Positions 25,155 through 33,835 of a stretch of DNA of 64,000 nucleotides are shown piece after piece. The notes under the pieces were generated by a model. That model worked only from the letters and a program-made list of their open reading frames with translations, was not told where the DNA came from and ran no database searches. The translations under genes and the position numbers were made by a program. The first letter of the stretch is position 1. Each line of letters starts with the position of its first letter. The stretch comes from 21-14-0-10-47-8 sp966211455 (GTDB lineage Bacteria > Bdellovibrionota > Bdellovibrionia > Bdellovibrionales > Bdellovibrionaceae): the NCBI GenBank assembly GCA_966211455.1, contig CBIHNI010000008.1, positions 134,306 to 198,305 on the forward strand, given 5' to 3'.

Positions 25155-25596
25155 TCTGTACATGCCTCGAAGAAGGATATCGCTTCACTTCGACAGCTGG
25201 ATAGTCTTCCACGTACTTTTCCCCTTGGGCCCCAAAGTACACGACTTGACGGGCTGTAAAATCGACGTCGTATCCGATGCATCCCGCTTTCCAGGCAGAC
25301 TGTAAAAATTCGGGGAACGTACTTTGACCGGCCTGATCCGTGCGAAGAGCGCGAATCAAAGCGTCTGGATCGAAGCGTGCAATATCGTGCACGCCGGAAA
25401 CCAAGGGTGCGCCTTGCTGAACGACGTTTCCCTCTTGCATCACATAAACTGCTTGGCAGCCCGGCAAAGACCAGTGATTGGTTTTGACGCCGGCTTGACG
25501 AAGAACTTCGGCTAGAACGGGAAACCCGCCGACCTTCGGACGAATGGACATTGCGTATTTTTGCGCTTCAATCAGTGTATCTAAGGCTTGGCTCAT
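25144..25596 (-). CDS. DUF1398 family protein (YbcV-like)
   Basis: 150 residues with the DUF1398 pattern: R-P-K-V-G-G-F-P-V-L-A-E-V-L-R-Q-A-G-V, F-P-E-F-L-Q-S-A-W-K-A-G-C-I-G-Y-D-V-D-F and the strand Q-V-V-Y-F-G. The E. coli relative YbcV is a prophage-encoded protein of unknown role. It is 14 bases downstream of a MarR gene in the same direction, so the two are probably one operon and the MarR protein may control it. Confidence 0.85.
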   Translation of the reverse strand: MSQALDTLIEAQKYAMSIRPKVGGFPVLAEVLRQAGVKTNHWSLPGCQAVYVMQEGNVVQQGAPLVSGVHDIARFDPDALIRALRTDQAGQSTFPEFLQSAWKAGCIGYDVDFTARQVVYFGAQGEKYVEDYPAVEVKRYPSSRHVQIKR

Positions 25597-25610
25597 TTCG
25601 GTTCTCCTCT

Positions 25611-26090
25611 TTATTCCATAGGCACGGTTTTGACTTCGTGCTCGCGGGCCAGTTTCTTTAAAATTTCAAGCAGGTCGCTTCGCTCTTTGCGATTTAAAAC
25701 GGAGAAAAAAGTTTCATCATTTGCGTCGGCCAAGGAAGCAAGCTTTGGCACAAGTTGTATTGCTTTTTCGCTCAATTCGATTTCTTGCCAACGGCGATCG
25801 TCCGATGATTCTTTGCGATGAACCAATTTTTTGTCGATCAAGCGGCTCATCAATTTTGAGATCGCTCCACGGGTCAGTCCGGTCACTTCGGCAATATGAC
25901 TAGGCGAGGTCACACCGTCTTTTTTGTACATTTCACGCAGGATCACCCACTCGGCGACGGTTACACCTGTGGCTTCAAGTTTCCCGGCAAAAGAATAGGA
26001 AACTTCGTTTGAAATCATGCGCATCCAATAACCGATATGGTCAAAGAGCTCGCTGACATTCCTTTTCTTAGGTTGACTCATAAAGTTCAT
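25611..26090 (-). CDS. MarR family transcriptional regulator
   Basis: A 159-residue MarR protein: dimerisation helices at both ends and a winged helix-turn-helix with V-T-S-P-S-H-I-A-E-V-T-G-L-T-R-G-A-I-S-K-L-M-S-R-L and the D-D-R-R-W-Q-E-I wing. No ribosome site is visible before the first ATG; a second ATG 3 codons later is an alternative. A TAGTTT-N6-AAACTA palindrome lies 3 bases upstream of the start, a natural autorepression site. It is divergent from the methyltransferase at 26204, which it may also control. Confidence 0.92.
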   Translation of the reverse strand: MNFMSQPKKRNVSELFDHIGYWMRMISNEVSYSFAGKLEATGVTVAEWVILREMYKKDGVTSPSHIAEVTGLTRGAISKLMSRLIDKKLVHRKESSDDRRWQEIELSEKAIQLVPKLASLADANDETFFSVLNRKERSDLLEILKKLAREHEVKTVPME

Positions 26091-26092
26091 GA

Positions 26093-26110
26093 TAGTTTAC
26101 AAGGAAACTA
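26093..26110. promoter_or_regulatory. Probable MarR operator
   Basis: Inverted repeat TAGTTT-ACAAGG-AAACTA, 18 bases, between divergent MarR and methyltransferase genes. The size matches a MarR dimer site. Its closeness to the MarR start codon implies repression by promoter or initiation blocking. Confidence 0.55.
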
Positions 26111-26203
26111 ATTGCAAGAAAAATGGCATTCTGCGGCTCCAAATGAGATTGCAAACGGCGCAAAGCCTTTCGATACTGAAGAAGTTTCAAGAGGACCAAA
26201 ATT

Positions 26204-26899
26204 ATGAGCAATGCCAACTTTGTCGAATTTTTTGATAAGACGCCGCCAGAGGCCTACGACGAACGCAATCAAAAGATGGCCGCCATCAGTCAGAATATGC
26301 ATTTTTTGACCAAGCTGGTTTTGCAGGATCTGCCGGCCAATGCAAAAATTCTTTGCGTCGGGGTGGGTACGGGCGCTGAAATTTTGGCGTTGGCCAAAGC
26401 TTTTCCGGGATGGACGTTTCAAGGATTGGACCCTTCGGCCAATATGCTGGAGGGCTGCCGCCGCAGTTTGGACAAAGAAGGCCTCAAAGATCGGTGTCAG
26501 CTGTTTCATGGATACCTTTCGGATTTTTCTTCCACGGAAAAGTACGACGCCGTTCTTTGTTTTCTGGTGATGCATTTTATAAAAGACATAAAGGTGCGGG
26601 CCGAAACGTTTGCCGGAATGGCGCAACGTCTGAAGCCGGGCGGGTATTTGGTTTCAGCAGAGATCAGTTTCGATGTGAATTCGAGTCAGTTCCCGGAATT
26701 TGTCAAAAAGTGGAAAAACCTACATCAGCTGTCCGGCGCGACACCCGAATCTCTTGGTCAGATTCCGAACCAGCTTCGCGAACAGCTGGGGGTCATCGCT
26801 CCTGAAGAAACGGAAAGATTGATCAAACAGGCGGGACTGGCAATGCCGATCCAGTTTTTTCAATCGCTGATGATCAGGGCCTGGTACGCGCGCAAATAA
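26204..26899 (+). CDS. Class I SAM-dependent methyltransferase
   Basis: A 231-residue Rossmann methyltransferase. Motif I is I-L-C-V-G-V-G-T-G-A-E (residues about 45-55), the acidic end of strand 2 is in F-Q-G-L-D-P-S-A-N-M-L, and motif IV in Y-D-A-V-L-C-F-L-V-M-H-F, followed by L-K-P-G-G-Y-L-V. The N-terminal F-F-D-K-T-P-P-E-A-Y-D resembles CmoA/TAM-type enzymes, so a small-molecule substrate is more likely than nucleic acid or protein, but that is a guess. AGAGGA is 7 bases before the ATG. Possibly under the divergent MarR gene. Confidence 0.85.
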   Translation: MSNANFVEFFDKTPPEAYDERNQKMAAISQNMHFLTKLVLQDLPANAKILCVGVGTGAEILALAKAFPGWTFQGLDPSANMLEGCRRSLDKEGLKDRCQLFHGYLSDFSSTEKYDAVLCFLVMHFIKDIKVRAETFAGMAQRLKPGGYLVSAEISFDVNSSQFPEFVKKWKNLHQLSGATPESLGQIPNQLREQLGVIAPEETERLIKQAGLAMPIQFFQSLMIRAWYARK

Positions 26900-26999
26900 A
26901 GCGGGCCTAAGGGAAAATACGGATCAAAGTCGGGAGTCTGACGCCGGTCGTACGAGGACTGGTCTTTTCAGCCGTGGCCCTGACTTCTAGAATGAAACA

Positions 27000-28343
27000 A
27001 TGAGAAACATTCAGAAATCCGTCCTTTTCTTTTTCGTCGGCCTTTCATTGTCATGTCAATCAACAAAGCTGGTTGATACAGTGGCTTCAACGGATCGGGA
27101 CGTCGCCGGTGTGGTCGTGAAATATGACATCAAGGTGGCTCCGGATCGCAAAGAAGCGAAAAAGTACTTTAAAGCCGTGCGACCCGAAGAGCGCGTCGAT
27201 GCCTTGCGGAAAGCCGAAGTTTTTTTGCCGGGCTGGAATGCAGAGGATGTTCGAAATATTGATCTGGTCGAAAAGTATCTGAAAAAGAATTGCGATCGCA
27301 ATTTCCAATATCGAAATGGAGGCCAGATCGAATGGCCTTCGATCACCTGTCAGTATCGGGCAGACGATTCGAATAATCGCACTTTGGGTGGAGGATCGCC
27401 AAAATTTCTTTGCGATGTTCCCGATGCCAAAGAAGAAAAGGGATATTCAACAAAGCAGATCAAGTACTCGGCACGAAAAGGATCGGGCGTCAGCGGTGAA
27501 GTCAGTGAAGTGCTGGCGGCCACGCATTTGGCGCTGCTGATGGGATTTCCGGCCAATTACTATTGCCCAGTGAAAGTGACCTGTGAAGGATGCCCATCGG
27601 CTGATCCATGGGACGACAAACACGCCTCAAAGTCGCCTTCAAAGAAAAAATATCAGTTCGATTTGGCGATGATCGAAGAAAACTTTTATGCACCGACGAT
27701 TTCCGAATTCAAGTCAGGAGACTTGGCGCCAAGAGGTTTCGCATGGGACGAGACAAGATTGGTGAATGTGATCGATCCGGTCATGGCGCGGCGACAGTTG
27801 GTCGAGCGTGAAGCGCTGATTTTATGGGGACATTTTATTCATGCGACGGATGCAAATGACACCAATCATCGCTTGATTTGCACCGACTGGGAAAAGGCGG
27901 CCACCGGATTTAAATGCAAATCTTCGATGATTTTCATGAACGATTACGGACACGCCTTTAATCACATGGATACCGAAAATCGTTATGACTTGGATGATTG
28001 GAGCAAAGGTCCCGTTCTGAAAAGCAGCAAGGGATCGTCGCAAGAATGCCGAGGCATCGTCACTAAGAGCGACAAGAAAGGAATCATGTCTCGCAAATCC
28101 ACGAACGGTCTTTACCTAGATGCGAGCATCAGCGAAGAAGCGCGGGCGCTTTTGCTGGCCCGTTTGAAGGCGATCACCGACGATCAGTGGGCAACGGCTT
28201 ATAAAATCGCCATGCGTGACAAGTCCGACGCCAACGGTTTGAACCGATGGATGAGCAATGTTTATTCGAAAATCGGTGAGCTTGAAAAAGCTCGTTGCAG
28301 TTCGATTGATACAGGATTGACTGTGCTTGGGAAAAGCCAATAA
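27000..28343 (+). CDS. Lipoprotein with atypical-kinase-like motifs
   Basis: 447 residues. A signal sequence ends in a lipobox at C19 (L-S-L-S-C). In order, the mature part has a Lys in a strand (K155 in Q-I-K-Y-S-A), a Glu-bearing helix (E167 or E170 in G-E-V-S-E-V-L-A-A-T-H-L-A), H281-x-x-D284-A-N-D287-T-N289, and 25 residues later N-D315-Y-G-H-A-F. This Lys / Glu / D-x-x-x-x-N / D-[FY]-G order is the layout of HipA/PI3K/FAM20-type atypical kinases. Eleven or so cysteines suit an exported fold. The kinase idea is inference from motifs; no named family recognised. Confidence 0.6.
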   Translation: MRNIQKSVLFFFVGLSLSCQSTKLVDTVASTDRDVAGVVVKYDIKVAPDRKEAKKYFKAVRPEERVDALRKAEVFLPGWNAEDVRNIDLVEKYLKKNCDRNFQYRNGGQIEWPSITCQYRADDSNNRTLGGGSPKFLCDVPDAKEEKGYSTKQIKYSARKGSGVSGEVSEVLAATHLALLMGFPANYYCPVKVTCEGCPSADPWDDKHASKSPSKKKYQFDLAMIEENFYAPTISEFKSGDLAPRGFAWDETRLVNVIDPVMARRQLVEREALILWGHFIHATDANDTNHRLICTDWEKAATGFKCKSSMIFMNDYGHAFNHMDTENRYDLDDWSKGPVLKSSKGSSQECRGIVTKSDKKGIMSRKSTNGLYLDASISEEARALLLARLKAITDDQWATAYKIAMRDKSDANGLNRWMSNVYSKIGELEKARCSSIDTGLTVLGKSQ

Positions 28344-28380
28344 TCCGGATGTATAAATCTTTGGCCAAGGATTTGTAACC

Positions 28381-28935
28381 ATGGCATCCGCGTTTTCCCA
28401 TATTGCGATTCCGATAGGACTTCGTCTCGCTGCCGGCTCCAAGAAAATTTCCTGGCGCTTGCTGCTGGTTGGATTGTTTTTGTCGGTGGCGCCGGATTTG
28501 GATGCGATTGCATTTTATTTCGGTATTCCTTACGAATCCCAGTGGGGACATCGGGGTTTCACGCACTCGATTTTATTTGCGGCTTGTTTTGCATGGCTGC
28601 CGATGTTTTTTCACCGATATCTTAAATCCAGTCGGGTCGTGGTCTATTTGCTTTCGTTTGTATCAATGCTTTCACATGGAATCTTGGATGCCATGACCAC
28701 GGGTGGATTGGGTGTTGCGTTTGTATGGCCCTTTAATGACGAGCGATACTTTTTCCCCTGGAGGGTGATTGAGGTTTCCCCCATCAGTGTGAACCGCTTT
28801 TTCACCGAGCGTGGCATATCGGTGATCATGTCAGAAGTGGGATATATTTGGATTCCGACCCTGGCAATTGCCGTTCTGTTCTTCGGGGTGCGACTGCTAC
28901 GGGATAAACGAAAGAACCAAGTACGACAGCAATAG
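28381..28935 (+). CDS. YdjM-like inner-membrane metal-dependent hydrolase family
   Basis: The 184-residue membrane protein has several hydrophobic segments and the YdjM/DUF457 signature: P-D-L-D-A-I in the first loop, then G-H-R-G-F-T-H-S-I-L-F, with later H-G-I-L-D-A-M-T-T-G-G and W-P-F. In E. coli the relative is LexA-regulated. Here an almost perfect palindrome (28356-28373, A-A-T-C-T-T-T-G-G-C-C-A-A-G-G-A-T-T) overlaps the ribosome site, so operator or hairpin control is possible. The 3' end overlaps the convergent antiporter gene by 39 bases. Confidence 0.85.
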   Translation: MASAFSHIAIPIGLRLAAGSKKISWRLLLVGLFLSVAPDLDAIAFYFGIPYESQWGHRGFTHSILFAACFAWLPMFFHRYLKSSRVVVYLLSFVSMLSHGILDAMTTGGLGVAFVWPFNDERYFFPWRVIEVSPISVNRFFTERGISVIMSEVGYIWIPTLAIAVLFFGVRLLRDKRKNQVRQQ

Positions 28936-29991
28936 CACCAGGTGAATCGAGCCTTGCAAAGCCGTGGTGCGGCCGGTTCCCAATGTCAGACCACCGGTAA
29001 TAAAAGTGATTAGCAAAAAAGCGATCCCTTTAGGATCCAAGCCCAAAACCAAATTTCGGTCTGTGACGATCGAAAAGAAGCTGACCGCCGGAATGGTCAG
29101 CGCAATGCTGGCCGCGCCCGATCCCAGGGCCAGATTCAAACTGGTTTGCAATTGATTGTTTCTGGCTGCTTGAATGGCTGCCCACATTTCGGGAAGCAAA
29201 ACCAAAAGTGCAATCACGATACCGACCACGCTGCGTGGGGCACCCATGGCTGCCACGCCAGCTTCGATAGTGGGGCTTAAAGATTTTGCCAGGCCAATCA
29301 CCACACTGAGACTGACCAAGAGACAAATAAAGCTCAGGTAAGTTTGCTTGGCCGATGGTCGTTCATGTTGGTTTTCGCCTTGGCTCGAGGGTGCTTCAAA
29401 GTAATCGCGATGAGATTTGGTTTGAAAGAAAACCAACAAAATATAGATCGCAAGCGACGCCATCGAAGCGAAAATCAATTGTCCGTGGCTGTAAGTCGAG
29501 CCTTCGGTGGAGGTCGTATAGTTCGGAAGAACCAAAGTCAGCCCCGACAAAACCGCCAGCACCGAAAGCAGTGAGCTTGCACCCTGAACATGAAATCCGA
29601 GCTCTTTGTAACGAAGACCGCCCAGCAAAAGGCAGATGCCGATGATCCCGTTGGTGACAATAATCACCGCCGAGAATACGGTATCGCGGGCGACGACCGC
29701 CGACTCCGGAGTGTCGTTCGTCATCAGCGCAACGATCAATCCGACTTCGATCACGGTGACGGACAAGGCCAAGATCAAAGCTCCCAGTGATGCGCCCACA
29801 CGATGAGCGATCACCTCGGCGTGATGGACAGCCAGCATGACGGACACGCCCAAAGCGGCAATCGCCAAAGCGACAACCCAACCCGAAGCGCCCAACGCAT
29901 AGACCACCGCCATCACGGCGGGCGAAAGGATCGACAAAATGTGAGTGGCATCAAAGATGTTTTTAGATTTAGTTTGGGATTTGGTCGTCAT
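28897..29991 (-). CDS. chaA: ChaA-type Ca2+/H+ (cation/proton) antiporter
   Basis: 364 residues with about 11 membrane segments and the two CaCA-type conserved parts of ChaA: A-L-S-V-T-V-I-E-V-G-L-I-V (residues about 76-88) with its acidic residue and, in the second half, V-L-L-P-E-M-W-A-A-I-Q-A-A-R-N-N with N-L-A-L-G-S-G-A-A-S-I-A-L. The M-T-T-K start at 29991 is preferred to one 13 codons upstream because GGGGCC precedes it. It exports Ca2+ or Na+/K+ for protons at the inner membrane. It follows the SUKH-like gene by 45 bases. Confidence 0.9.
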   Translation of the reverse strand: MTTKSQTKSKNIFDATHILSILSPAVMAVVYALGASGWVVALAIAALGVSVMLAVHHAEVIAHRVGASLGALILALSVTVIEVGLIVALMTNDTPESAVVARDTVFSAVIIVTNGIIGICLLLGGLRYKELGFHVQGASSLLSVLAVLSGLTLVLPNYTTSTEGSTYSHGQLIFASMASLAIYILLVFFQTKSHRDYFEAPSSQGENQHERPSAKQTYLSFICLLVSLSVVIGLAKSLSPTIEAGVAAMGAPRSVVGIVIALLVLLPEMWAAIQAARNNQLQTSLNLALGSGAASIALTIPAVSFFSIVTDRNLVLGLDPKGIAFLLITFITGGLTLGTGRTTALQGSIHLVLLLSYLVLSFIP

Positions 29992-30036
29992 CACGGCCCC
30001 AACATGACATAGAAGGGGCCGGATTTTCAAGGCGCA

Positions 30037-31470
30037 CTAGGACTTGAGGGTCTTGCTAATTTCCTTCGCCAGCTTTTCATAGTTTTCCCATGTGTCTTGC
30101 GTTTGTTTTTCATCGTCATTGCGGAAATGATTTTTCTTTCCGAAAGTTTTTTTAACCGCCTCCCGGAAACTGTTGGGATCTTGGTAAGGTTCAAAAGCAC
30201 TGTAATAGTTCATCAGATCCTTGCGATCTTTTTCGGCCAGATCTTTTTCCCAAAGCAAGCGACCGCAAGTTTCATTGATAAATTGCAGGGGCGTTTTCAT
30301 CCCTTGGCGATAAGGTTTGATCACGTCGTCGGTGAACTTTTTCGGATCCAGTTTGTTATTGAGGGCACACCAAACCGCAAAGAAGGCATCTTCAACATAA
30401 ACCAAAGGTTTTTCCGCTTCGTACTCGGCACTGGTCGTGATGATGTCGCGTTCTTCATTCAAGATCAAAATGACCCGGCTTAATTTGCCGTCTTCAAATG
30501 TCGTCAGCAAAGAGGCTTCAGGTGAAATCTCCATTTCAAAACTGGGATGTTTTTTATTTCCGCGATTTTCGGCTGTGACTTTTGGGTCGGCATCTTTCAC
30601 ATCTTGACCCCACTTCAAGCCATAGGGCATTGGCTGTTTGAAATCTTCGTTCAGCATAAAGCGTGTGATGTAAGTCACATAGATTCTGCCTTCTTTTTTG
30701 GTCGGCCACAAAGGACGGAACTTTGGATTGCAATCGCAAGAGATCTCGTCGATACCGATTTTTTCTCCGGAATCATTGCCATCGGTTTCGTCCGAAGGGT
30801 TGGTCGTGCGATTGGGTTTGAGCTTCAGCTCGGCATAGAATGCCATCGCCTCTGGCGAGTCGACGCGTTTTCCCAGCAGATAAATCATTTTATCAAAGAC
30901 TGATAGTCCCGCGAATTTCGGATCGATTGCGACGGGCTCTTTGGTTTCTTTGGCTTTTTTTGCAGCCGATTTCTTTTCTTTTGGCTCGTCGTCCATCAAC
31001 CAGCCATAAAAATCGGCATGACGATCCTGGGCCGGATCGACGATCTCGGATCCAGTTTTTGGTTTTTTTAGCTTCTGCTCCTTTAAGAAATCCAGATAGT
31101 CGGGATTTAAGGATTCCATCTCTTCGTCTTCGGGTGGTTCATGCAAAGCCGGATGCGCGGCAAAATCATATGGCAAAGCCAAAAGCCGCAGGAAGTCGTC
31201 GAAACTTTCCGCTAGCGCAAACGCTCCGCCTTCGGAATCTAAGAAGACAACAGGTTTCTCTTTAGCGCTTTTGGTCCAAATGGCAAACCACGAACCATCG
31301 GGACCGCAGCCAAATAACTCGAGCGCGGCTTCGACTTTCTTTGTGTGAGCCGTTTTCTTTCCCAGCCATTTTTGAACGAGATCAGGAGAGGGTTCCACCA
31401 ATCCAAATCCCAAATGAATCTCAGTTCCATGAGTTTTTGCCCATTTTTTAAATGCTGTCAGCGTCGCCAT
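30037..31470 (-). CDS. SUKH/SMI1-KNR4-like protein with unknown C-terminal half
   Basis: 477 residues. The N-terminal 110 residues resemble a SUKH domain: G-C-G-P-D-G-S-W-F-A-I-W, then V-V-F-L-D-S-E-G-G-A-F-A-L-A-E-S-F-D-D-F-L-R-L-L-A. A charged Lys-rich linker (about 150-180) leads to a C-terminal part of about 280 residues with no known domain, including C-D-C-N-P-K-F-R-P-L-W and a Y-V-T-Y-I-T-R-F-M core. SUKH proteins are often immunity proteins to polymorphic toxins, but no toxin gene is nearby. Cytoplasmic. Family call is moderate. Confidence 0.65.
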   Translation of the reverse strand: MATLTAFKKWAKTHGTEIHLGFGLVEPSPDLVQKWLGKKTAHTKKVEAALELFGCGPDGSWFAIWTKSAKEKPVVFLDSEGGAFALAESFDDFLRLLALPYDFAAHPALHEPPEDEEMESLNPDYLDFLKEQKLKKPKTGSEIVDPAQDRHADFYGWLMDDEPKEKKSAAKKAKETKEPVAIDPKFAGLSVFDKMIYLLGKRVDSPEAMAFYAELKLKPNRTTNPSDETDGNDSGEKIGIDEISCDCNPKFRPLWPTKKEGRIYVTYITRFMLNEDFKQPMPYGLKWGQDVKDADPKVTAENRGNKKHPSFEMEISPEASLLTTFEDGKLSRVILILNEERDIITTSAEYEAEKPLVYVEDAFFAVWCALNNKLDPKKFTDDVIKPYRQGMKTPLQFINETCGRLLWEKDLAEKDRKDLMNYYSAFEPYQDPNSFREAVKKTFGKKNHFRNDDEKQTQDTWENYEKLAKEISKTLKS

Positions 31471-31637
31471 CCTTGTGCTCCTTGATCTGAAAATTTACGA
31501 AGGCTTAACTATTCTAGAAATGAAAATTTGTTGCGACAAGTGATCTTAGCATCCGAGTCATCTCCTTGAAGTCCGCGAACAAGACTTTTGTATGTATCGC
31601 AGTGTTGTGCTGAAATGGCTCGGCACAGGAGAAGTGA

Positions 31638-32258
31638 ATGTTTTTGATTTTCAGACTGATTTTGTTGGTAACAGGTATCGCATTTTTTTCCCTGAACAGT
31701 TTCGCGGCAAACGAAACCAATCAGTGTGTGTTTTCTTTGAACTGTGAAAATGGCGGAACGAAGTTTTCATTGAAGTTCAAATCGCCAACCAACGACTGCA
31801 CAAACGACGACATGCAGATCTCCTACGAAAAATCGAAAAAAAGCCAGAATCTGGGATTGCCAAAAGCTTGGTACATGTACACGCCTCACATCGCAAAAAT
31901 CCAGAACTCGATTTGCAAAAGCACCGAAAAAGGTGACTTGGATTTTGCTGCCTATTCGGTGAATCCAACGCAGGCCATGTTCTTTGTGAAAAAATCAAAT
32001 CGTCCGGGTCTGGATCAGGTCGTGGCCGTTTTGATGAACAGCAAGAATGGAAAAGTTCTCGACACAAAATTGCTAGGTACTTCGAAGAATCAGTACGTCG
32101 CCGTTTTGAAATCGGGTAAGGGTTTTAAAACCCGCATCGTCAACGATGCCTTGTCGTTTCATGACGAGGTCGCATGCGATTGCGATGCGCCCTTCGTCGA
32201 TGATTGGCTTCAAGTTTCAGTCAATAACAACAAAATCGAAACCGAGTGGATGAAATAA
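31638..32258 (+). CDS. Secreted hypothetical protein, 206 residues
   Basis: It has a signal peptide (MFLIFRLILLVTGIAFFSLN, cleaved near S-F-A-A-N) and a mainly beta mature part with six cysteines, among them a C-D-C-D-A close to the C-terminus, suggesting disulfides. CAGGAGA precedes the ATG. No recognised family. It ends 2 bases from the stop of the convergent DoxX gene. It is expected to be periplasmic. Confidence 0.65.
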   Translation: MFLIFRLILLVTGIAFFSLNSFAANETNQCVFSLNCENGGTKFSLKFKSPTNDCTNDDMQISYEKSKKSQNLGLPKAWYMYTPHIAKIQNSICKSTEKGDLDFAAYSVNPTQAMFFVKKSNRPGLDQVVAVLMNSKNGKVLDTKLLGTSKNQYVAVLKSGKGFKTRIVNDALSFHDEVACDCDAPFVDDWLQVSVNNNKIETEWMK

Positions 32259-32260
32259 AA

Positions 32261-32638
32261 TCAGTGCTTGTGGAAAAGCGCTTTGATCTTCGCACTGTAA
32301 GGCGAGAAGAAAGCCAGGTACACTTCCAAAGCGCCAATGATCACGGCTAGAACCAAGCCTTCTGGTGCCAAGAACGCGTGGATCAAGAAGATATTCAAGA
32401 TGATCGGTGCTAACACCACCAAAGCCAAGGGTACGAACCAGCCGCTCAGAAGCATGAGCCCCGTGACGATCTCGGTCCCTTTCAATAAGTAGAAAAAGTA
32501 CTGGGTTGCGGCCATCCCTTTAAAGAAATCAGCCATTGGGCCTTCCATCGGTGGCGGGGTGGTAAAGAAAAATGCGACTCCGGAACCAAAGAAAACCAAA
32601 CCTAAAAGAATGCGGGCGATCATCGGTAGTTTACTCAT
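32261..32638 (-). CDS. DoxX family membrane protein
   Basis: A 125-residue DoxX protein: R-I-L-L-G-L-V-F-F-G-S-G at the first membrane segment, a T-E-I-V-T-G-L-M-L-L-S-G second segment, then A-P-I-I-L-N-I-F-L-I-H, and a fourth hydrophobic stretch. This is the more classical DoxX pattern than the two DoxX-like genes at 84 and 6788. It follows the GGCT-like gene by 15 bases, so they probably share a transcript. Function unknown. Confidence 0.85.
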   Translation of the reverse strand: MSKLPMIARILLGLVFFGSGVAFFFTTPPPMEGPMADFFKGMAATQYFFYLLKGTEIVTGLMLLSGWFVPLALVVLAPIILNIFLIHAFLAPEGLVLAVIIGALEVYLAFFSPYSAKIKALFHKH

Positions 32639-32653
32639 AAAAGTGTGTCCTCC

Positions 32654-33181
32654 TTAAGGATTCATCCATGATTTTACGCGTGCAATGTAGTCGGCGGGTA
32701 GTCCAGAGCTTTCGGCCCCGCGAGCCAGCGCTTCGATAAAACCATCGCTGATGGGGCCATCGAAGGTTGCTCTTTGCGGCGAGGTGGTGAAAGCAATGGC
32801 GTCGATTTCTTTGCCATTGACTTGCACTTTGATGGGCCGTTCGATGCACATGCCGGTCACGAAACCTTCTTTGTGCTGAACCACGGGCCAATCTTTCGCC
32901 GGAATTTCGAACAGCATGCCGTAAACCTTGGAACCTGGCTTATCCACCAAGCCGGCCACACGGCCACCCCACCAACGCGACAGGAAATTAAATTCCAAAT
33001 CGATATCTGGCGCCACCGCCAATTTGCCTTCGGGGAGATTAAAGAACTGATAACTGTGCTCATCGCGCCATTCTTCAAAGGCGGCCCGGTCTAAAATGGT
33101 CGAGTAAGCAAAATACAAACGAGATTTTGTATCAGTAATCGCTTCGCGTGCTTTCATCACAATGTGATAGTGTGCATCCAT
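32654..33181 (-). CDS. Gamma-glutamylcyclotransferase-like (AIG2/GGCT fold) protein
   Basis: 175 residues. The conserved start of the fold appears as L-Y-F-A-Y-S-T-I-L-D (usual form Y-F-A-Y-G-S-N), followed by an L-E-F-N-F-L-S-R-W-W-G-G-R-V-A-G-L strand and the V-Y-G-M-L-F-E-I segment. The G-S-N glycine and asparagine are replaced (S-T-I), so glutamyl binding may be altered and the activity is uncertain. Candidate starts at 33181 and 33157 both lack a ribosome site. It lies in an apparent operon with DoxX. Confidence 0.65.
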   Translation of the reverse strand: MDAHYHIVMKAREAITDTKSRLYFAYSTILDRAAFEEWRDEHSYQFFNLPEGKLAVAPDIDLEFNFLSRWWGGRVAGLVDKPGSKVYGMLFEIPAKDWPVVQHKEGFVTGMCIERPIKVQVNGKEIDAIAFTTSPQRATFDGPISDGFIEALARGAESSGLPADYIARVKSWMNP

Positions 33182-33237
33182 GCCATAAATGTACCACGAT
33201 GAATTTGAATAAGCTAATCTTAACGCCGAGGTGACGT

Positions 33238-33834
33238 ATGTCGAAGACAGTTTTTATTTATCTTCCAGAAGGTTTTGCGGATTGGGAAGGAGCTTTGCTG
33301 ATGGCCGAGCTTCGTGAAAGCAAACGATCGCTGAAAATTATTTCTGAAAACGGCGAGCCGGTGATGTCAATCGGCGGAATGAAAGTTTTCGTCGAAGGCA
33401 GTCTGAAAGACATGTCACCTGAAAACACAGAAGCCCTGGTCCTGATCGGCAGCGATTCGTGGGTCGAAGCGCAGAAAAATCAAAAAGTGCTCGAGATGGC
33501 GAAAGATTTTTACAAGCGCGGGATCATCGTGGCCGGCATTTGTGCCGCGACCGTCGCCTTGGCTCGGATCGGATTGCTCGAGGAAAGAAAACACACCAGC
33601 AACGATTTGCCGATGCTAAAAAAGATTGTTCCGACATATCGGGGAGACAAGAACTATCAAGAAAAGCTTGCGGTCACCGATGGCAATCTGATCACCGCGC
33701 CAGGGATCGCGCCGGTGGACTTCACTTTTGAAATCATGAAAGCCATCAACCTTTACAATGAAACCAAACGTCAGCAGTGGTTCGCCATGTTCAAACACGG
33801 AACGAAACCACCACTGGAATTCTGGACCAGCTAG
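33238..33834 (+). CDS. DJ-1/PfpI (type 1 glutamine amidotransferase-like) protein
   Basis: 198 residues with the DJ-1/PfpI fold: V-F-I-Y-L-P-E-G-F-A-D-W-E at the N-terminus (conserved Glu), V-L-I-G-S-D and the nucleophile elbow I-V-A-G-I-C-A-A-T-V-A-L-A, with Cys at about residue 102. The T-D-G-N-L-I-T-A-P-G motif is also present. Members act as stress chaperones, glyoxalase-like hydrolases or isocyanide hydratases; the exact activity is not clear. GAGGTGA precedes the ATG. The gene stop is 1 base from the convergent SRPBCC stop. Confidence 0.87.
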   Translation: MSKTVFIYLPEGFADWEGALLMAELRESKRSLKIISENGEPVMSIGGMKVFVEGSLKDMSPENTEALVLIGSDSWVEAQKNQKVLEMAKDFYKRGIIVAGICAATVALARIGLLEERKHTSNDLPMLKKIVPTYRGDKNYQEKLAVTDGNLITAPGIAPVDFTFEIMKAINLYNETKRQQWFAMFKHGTKPPLEFWTS

Positions 33835-33835
33835 C

